From Actinomycetales bacterium (lineage in GTDB: Bacteria; Actinomycetota; Actinomycetes; Actinomycetales; Beutenbergiaceae): a stretch of 7,675 bases of DNA. The position numbers were made by a program, and so were the translations under genes. The stretch covers positions 1-7,675 of the forward strand of contig JAENWO010000109.1 in NCBI GenBank assembly GCA_016649925.1, given 5' to 3'. The notes beneath the pieces are model-generated. The model was given only the letters and a program-made list of their open reading frames with translations, was not told where the DNA came from and did not search any database. Positions 4,722-7,675 of the stretch are shown piece after piece. Within the stretch, counting starts at the first letter, position 1. Each line of letters begins with the position of its first letter.

Positions 4722-6113
4722 TCAGGTCGAGGCGACCGGCTTCTTGCCGGACTCCGCCGCCGAGACGAACTCTTGACGCGGGCTCTGCAGGCTACCGAGG
4801 GCGACCAGCTCACGACGGAAGATGAGCGCCGTCGTCCAGTCGAGCACGATACGGATCTTGCGGTTCAAGGTCGGCATGGCCCACATGTGGTAGGTCCGGT
4901 GCATGAACCAGGCCACCGGTCCACGGAACTTCACACCCGCGATCTGAGCGACACCCTTGTATAGGCCGAGGGATGCCACCGTGCCGATGTTCTTGTGGAA
5001 GTAATCGGTCAGCGCCTCCCCTGCGAGGAAGCGAGCCAGGTTGTCGCCCAGGTGGCGTGCCTGGCGGACGGAGTGCTGCGCCGTCGGGGCACAGAACTTG
5101 CCCTTCTCGCCGGCTGCGAGGTCCGGTATGGCGGCGCAGTCCCCGGCGGTCCACGCGCCGTCGACGACGGTGCCGTCCTCGGTGCAGACCTGCAGCGTGG
5201 CCAGAGCTCGGACCCGGCCGACCTGATCGAGCGGGAGGTCGGTCTCGGCGAGCACGGGATTGGCTTTGACGCCGGCGGTCCAGACCAGCGTGTCGGAGTC
5301 GAACGCGTCGCCGTCGGAGCAGACGATGTGACCACCGACAGCCGATTCGAGACGCGTGGACAGCTTGATGTCGATGCCGCGCTTGCGCAGCTGCTCGAGG
5401 GCGTATCCGCCGAGTTCGTCACCGAGCTCCGGGAGGATCCGGGGCGTCGCCTCGATGAGGACGAACCGGAGGTCCTGCGGCCGGATGGAGTCGAAGTCGC
5501 GGGTAGCGGCGCGGGCCATGTCCTCGATCTCGGCGAGCGCCTCGATGCCGGCGAAACCGCCGCCGACGAACGTGAAGGTGAGCATCCGCCGTCGGGCCTC
5601 GGATTCCCAGGTGGACGCGGCGATGTCCATCTTGTTGAGCACCTGGTTGCGCAGGGCGATCGCTTCCTCGATCTGCTTGAAGCCGATGCCGTTCTCCTCA
5701 AGTCCGGGGATGGGCAGCGTGCGTGCGACCGAACCCAGCCCGACGACCACGTGGTCGTAGCTCACCATGTAGGCGTCGCCCTCCGTCGGGGTGATCTCAG
5801 CCCGACGTTTCCCGTGGTCGAGGCCCGTGACCCGGCCGGACAGGATCGTGCAGCCGCGCAGCTCGCGACGGTGCGGGGCGACGACGTGCCGCGGCTCGAG
5901 CGACCCGGCCGCTGCCTCCGGGAGGAACGGCTGGTACGTCATGTAGGACCGCGGGTCGACAACCACGATCGCAACCTCACGTCGTCCGAGGCGTCTGCGC
6001 AGCTGCATCGCTGTGTAGAAACCGACATACCCTCCCCCGAGGATGAGGATGCGGGGCACCTTGCGCGTCTTGCCCATGCCGTCTGACGGCGCGGGAAAGG
6101 TAGCAGCAGTCAT
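4722..6113 (-). CDS. ndh: Type II NADH:quinone oxidoreductase (NDH-2)
   Basis: A single-subunit, non-proton-pumping NADH dehydrogenase that passes electrons from NADH through FAD to menaquinone at the inner face of the membrane. The FAD Rossmann motif is ILILGGGYVGFYTA (22-35). The NAD-binding motif is FVGGGFAGIEALAE (182-195). The second FAD contact is TAGDCAAIP (322-330). The quinone-site signature APTAQHSVRQA (342-352) matches the AQxAxQ region of NDH-2 enzymes. The C-terminal basic amphipathic segment around 418-440 (RKIRIVLDW, then IFRREL) fits the membrane-anchoring helices. The length of 463 aa is normal. ATG 6113 is preceded by GGAGAG directly against the codon, too close for ordinary Shine-Dalgarno use, and by a -10 box 6 nt upstream, suggesting a leaderless message. 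The next in-frame ATG (6077, residue 13) has no better signal. The gene is read separately from the glycosylase upstream. Confidence 0.95.
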   Translation of the reverse strand: MTAATFPAPSDGMGKTRKVPRILILGGGYVGFYTAMQLRRRLGRREVAIVVVDPRSYMTYQPFLPEAAAGSLEPRHVVAPHRRELRGCTILSGRVTGLDHGKRRAEITPTEGDAYMVSYDHVVVGLGSVARTLPIPGLEENGIGFKQIEEAIALRNQVLNKMDIAASTWESEARRRMLTFTFVGGGFAGIEALAEIEDMARAATRDFDSIRPQDLRFVLIEATPRILPELGDELGGYALEQLRKRGIDIKLSTRLESAVGGHIVCSDGDAFDSDTLVWTAGVKANPVLAETDLPLDQVGRVRALATLQVCTEDGTVVDGAWTAGDCAAIPDLAAGEKGKFCAPTAQHSVRQARHLGDNLARFLAGEALTDYFHKNIGTVASLGLYKGVAQIAGVKFRGPVAWFMHRTYHMWAMPTLNRKIRIVLDWTTALIFRRELVALGSLQSPRQEFVSAAESGKKPVAST

Positions 6114-6119
6114 CTCTCC

Positions 6120-6125
6120 ACTGTA
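6120..6125 (-). promoter_or_regulatory. -10 box of a probable leaderless ndh promoter
   Basis: On the minus strand TACAGT is followed by six bases and the ndh ATG at 6113, so transcription should start at the A of the start codon. The box lies wholly in the 24-bp gap between the glycosylase stop and ndh. The -35 region would fall inside the glycosylase 3' end and shows no clear hexamer. Confidence 0.45.
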
Positions 6126-6137
6126 GGTGCGAACGTC

Positions 6138-7049
6138 CTAGTCGGCGGTGTGGTCTTTGACACGGCAGCGGGTCAGGACCTCGTCCAGCATCGTCTCGGT
6201 CAGGCGCCCCGTGAACGTGTTCTGCTGGGAGACGTGGTAGCTGCCGACGACGGCGACAGCTCGGCCGAGCGGTGACCCGGGAGCTGGCAGCGCGGTCACC
6301 GGGACGACGACGCCGTGACCGAAGGCGGGTCGCGGTCGGGGTACCGTCCAGCCGAGTGCGCCCAGGGCTGCGAACGTGGCCCGCCAGGCGATGCCGCCGA
6401 GAGCGAGGATCGCCGTCGTCGTGGGGGTCACGAGCGCGATCTCGCGATGGAGCCAGTGGGCGCACGTGCGCCGCTCGTCAGGCGTGGGAGCGTTGTCCGG
6501 CGGGGCGCAGCGCACAGCAGCCACGATCCGTGCCCCGTGCAGCTCGAGACCGTCACCAGCGGCGACCGAGTCCGCCTGCGTGGCGTAACCGGCGCGGTGG
6601 AGGGCGGCGAAGATCCAGTCCCCCGAGCGGTCACCGGTGAACAGCCGGCCGGTGCGGTTCGCCCCGTGGGCTGCCGGAGCCAGGCCGACGATGAGTAGCT
6701 GGGCGGCCGGGTCGCCGAGGCCTGGACCGGGACGTCCCCAGTAGGGCTGGTCCGCGAACGCCCGACGGCGGGTGCGAGCCACGCTCTCGCGCCACTCGAC
6801 CAGACGCGGGCAGGCCCGGCAGACGCTGGAGCGGGCATCGACCTGGGGCAGGTCCTTCGCGCTCCGGGCGAGGCGTCGGACATCGGACTCCGTGCGTGCG
6901 CGCGGGGTCCGAGTGGTTGCCGGATCGCCCGGCCATCCCGTGCCCGGCGGGACCGGCGAGGGGAAGAGCTCTCGCGTGACAGGGTGCGGCAGGAGAACCG
7001 GCGCACCGCGGGGAACGCCGTGGCCCGGCGGTGGTGCGCCGCTCGGCAC
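6138..7049 (-). CDS. Uracil-DNA glycosylase, family 5 (UdgB-type)
   Basis: Base-excision repair enzyme that removes uracil, and in this family often other deaminated bases, from DNA. Catalytic motif A is GLAPAAHGANRTGR (122-135) followed by LFTGD. The DNA-intercalating motif is YHVSQQNTFTGRLT (271-284). Four cysteines placed as in the iron-sulfur families, Cys77 and Cys80 (CRAC), Cys181 (RCAPPDN) and Cys196, probably hold a 4Fe-4S cluster. The Ala-Ala after GLAP and the absence of a motif A Asp or Glu separate it from families 1 and 4. The first 55 residues are Pro-rich and not part of the fold. GTG 7049 is nonetheless kept because no other ATG or GTG is seen in frame before the cluster. The start has no strong Shine-Dalgarno and lies 5 nt after the deacylase stop, so it probably depends on coupling. 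The length is 303 aa. Confidence 0.92.
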   Translation of the reverse strand: MPSGAPPPGHGVPRGAPVLLPHPVTRELFPSPVPPGTGWPGDPATTRTPRARTESDVRRLARSAKDLPQVDARSSVCRACPRLVEWRESVARTRRRAFADQPYWGRPGPGLGDPAAQLLIVGLAPAAHGANRTGRLFTGDRSGDWIFAALHRAGYATQADSVAAGDGLELHGARIVAAVRCAPPDNAPTPDERRTCAHWLHREIALVTPTTTAILALGGIAWRATFAALGALGWTVPRPRPAFGHGVVVPVTALPAPGSPLGRAVAVVGSYHVSQQNTFTGRLTETMLDEVLTRCRVKDHTAD

Positions 7050-7054
7050 GCTGC

Positions 7055-7552
7055 TCAGTCCGACTCGGGCACGGTGACATCAGCGACCTCGGCCTGCAGC
7101 GCCGCAACGAGCGCGTCGCCGTCGACGCTCGCCGCGACGCCGTGGGCGCCTGCTCCGATGGAGACCCGACGACCGAGCAGCGTGGCGTCGGCGATGACGG
7201 GCCACGCTGTCGTGGCACCGAAGGGGGTGATCGTGCCGCGCTCGTAACCCGTCACCTCCAGCGCCGTGGTCGCATCAGGCATCGAGAGGCGCGTGACGCC
7301 GAGCAGGGCGCGGAGCTTGGGCCAGGCGATGGTGCGCCCACCCGGCACGAGGACGAAGAGGAAGTCGTCCTGGCCACGGCGCACGACGATCGTCTTGATG
7401 ATGTCGGCGGGGTCCACCCCGCGTGCGGCGGCAGCCTCGGCGAGGGAGCTCACCCGGCCGTGCCTGGTGATCTCGTGGGCCAGGCCCGCGGCGTGGAGGG
7501 CAGCAGCCGCGCCCGTCTCGTTGCCGCTTCCGGCTGGGTGGTCCGTGCTCAC
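7055..7552 (-). CDS. YbaK/ProX-type aminoacyl-tRNA deacylase
   Basis: A free-standing editing-domain protein related to the INS domain of prolyl-tRNA synthetase. Characterised relatives hydrolyse mischarged tRNAs such as Cys-tRNA(Pro) or Ala-tRNA(Pro); which applies here is not evident. From GTG 7552 it is 165 aa, the usual length, with the domain running from about residue 14. IIKTIVVR (51-58) contains the conserved Lys53. The TGYERGTITPFG motif (101-112) is the substrate-pocket signature, and the GAGAHG loop (133-138) follows. The start is a choice. An in-frame ATG at 7666 would add 38 residues, mostly a Pro-Glu-Ala repeat. I prefer GTG 7552 because a TANNNT box lies 7 nt upstream, as at two other genes here, and because the shorter product fits the family. 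It is cotranscribed with the glycosylase gene 5 nt downstream. Confidence 0.88.
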   Translation of the reverse strand: MSTDHPAGSGNETGAAAALHAAGLAHEITRHGRVSSLAEAAAARGVDPADIIKTIVVRRGQDDFLFVLVPGGRTIAWPKLRALLGVTRLSMPDATTALEVTGYERGTITPFGATTAWPVIADATLLGRRVSIGAGAHGVAASVDGDALVAALQAEVADVTVPESD

Positions 7553-7559
7553 GGCAGCC

Positions 7560-7565
7560 AGCCTA
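7560..7565 (-). promoter_or_regulatory. -10 box of a probable leaderless deacylase-glycosylase operon promoter
   Basis: On the minus strand TAGGCT is followed by seven bases and GTG at 7552, the same geometry as at the methyltransferase-like gene. The box abuts the tandem array, which would occupy the -35 region; no -35 hexamer is visible. If translation actually starts at 7666, this match is coincidental. Confidence 0.4.
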
Positions 7566-7610
7566 GCTTCGGGCGCTTCGGGCGCTTCGGGCGCTTCGGG
7601 CGCTTCGGGC
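7566..7610 (-). repeat. 9-bp tandem array, five perfect copies
   Basis: The plus-strand unit GCTTCGGGC repeats without change at 7566, 7575, 7584, 7593 and 7602. On the minus strand, in the deacylase frame, it reads Pro-Glu-Ala. It either lies upstream of the deacylase promoter, if GTG 7552 is the start, or encodes a flexible N-terminal linker, if ATG 7666 is used. Perfect copies suggest recent expansion. Confidence 0.9.
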
Positions 7611-7675
7611 GCGGGCACCTCCAGCACCGTGGCCGGCTCATCGATGGAGTTCTCACTGAATTTCATGGTCCCGGC

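Noticed and set aside
4995..6086. 363-codon plus-strand open frame antisense to ndh
   Set aside because: It is the complement-strand shadow of a well-supported NDH-2 gene carrying all FAD, NAD and quinone motifs.
7055..7666. Deacylase starting at ATG 7666
   Set aside because: It is possible, but it adds a low-complexity Pro-Glu-Ala tail beyond the family length and has no clear Shine-Dalgarno. It is kept only as an alternative to GTG 7552.

Overview
The window is very GC-rich, with codons ending almost always in G or C, GTG starts used freely, and several TANNNT boxes 6-7 nt upstream of start codons. This points to an actinobacterium. A cellulomonad-like member of the Micrococcales is my inference from protein style; no marker gene here proves it. 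The region is mostly ordinary chromosomal housekeeping and accessory sequence. I see no transposase, integrase, phage gene or CRISPR array, and no convincing new multi-gene system.

Left part, plus strand: the probable last codons of an upstream gene and a perfect 12-bp hairpin terminator are followed by a seven-copy 9-bp tandem array. Then comes a three-gene unit: a membrane histidine kinase of the HisKA_3 (NarX/DesK-like) type, its NarL/LuxR-type response regulator (4-nt GTGA overlap) and a GNAT acetyltransferase 23 nt further on. A secreted lipoprotein of unknown family runs convergently on the minus strand and overlaps the acetyltransferase tail by 19 bp.

Middle: a short divergent intergenic region, with a nearly symmetrical -10 box, separates the lipoprotein from a plus-strand Ser/Thr kinase remnant that keeps only the ATP-binding N-terminal segment. 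Next is an isoprenylcysteine carboxyl methyltransferase-like (PEMT/ICMT) membrane protein with a probable leaderless start. After it comes a minus-strand tRNA with anticodon UAA (Leu) but a short class I variable loop, which is unusual for a leucine tRNA.

Right part, all minus strand: a type II NADH:quinone dehydrogenase (ndh) with its own apparent leaderless promoter, a family 5 uracil-DNA glycosylase, and a YbaK/ProX-type aminoacyl-tRNA deacylase 5 nt upstream of the glycosylase. The last two form a small operon. A second 9-bp tandem array (five perfect copies) lies directly upstream of, or inside the N-terminus of, the deacylase, depending on its start codon.

The items most worth a second look are the truncated kinase with its in-frame, codon-biased tail of unknown origin, the class I tRNA-Leu(UAA), the repeated leaderless -10/start geometry, and the two 9-bp arrays at gene starts.
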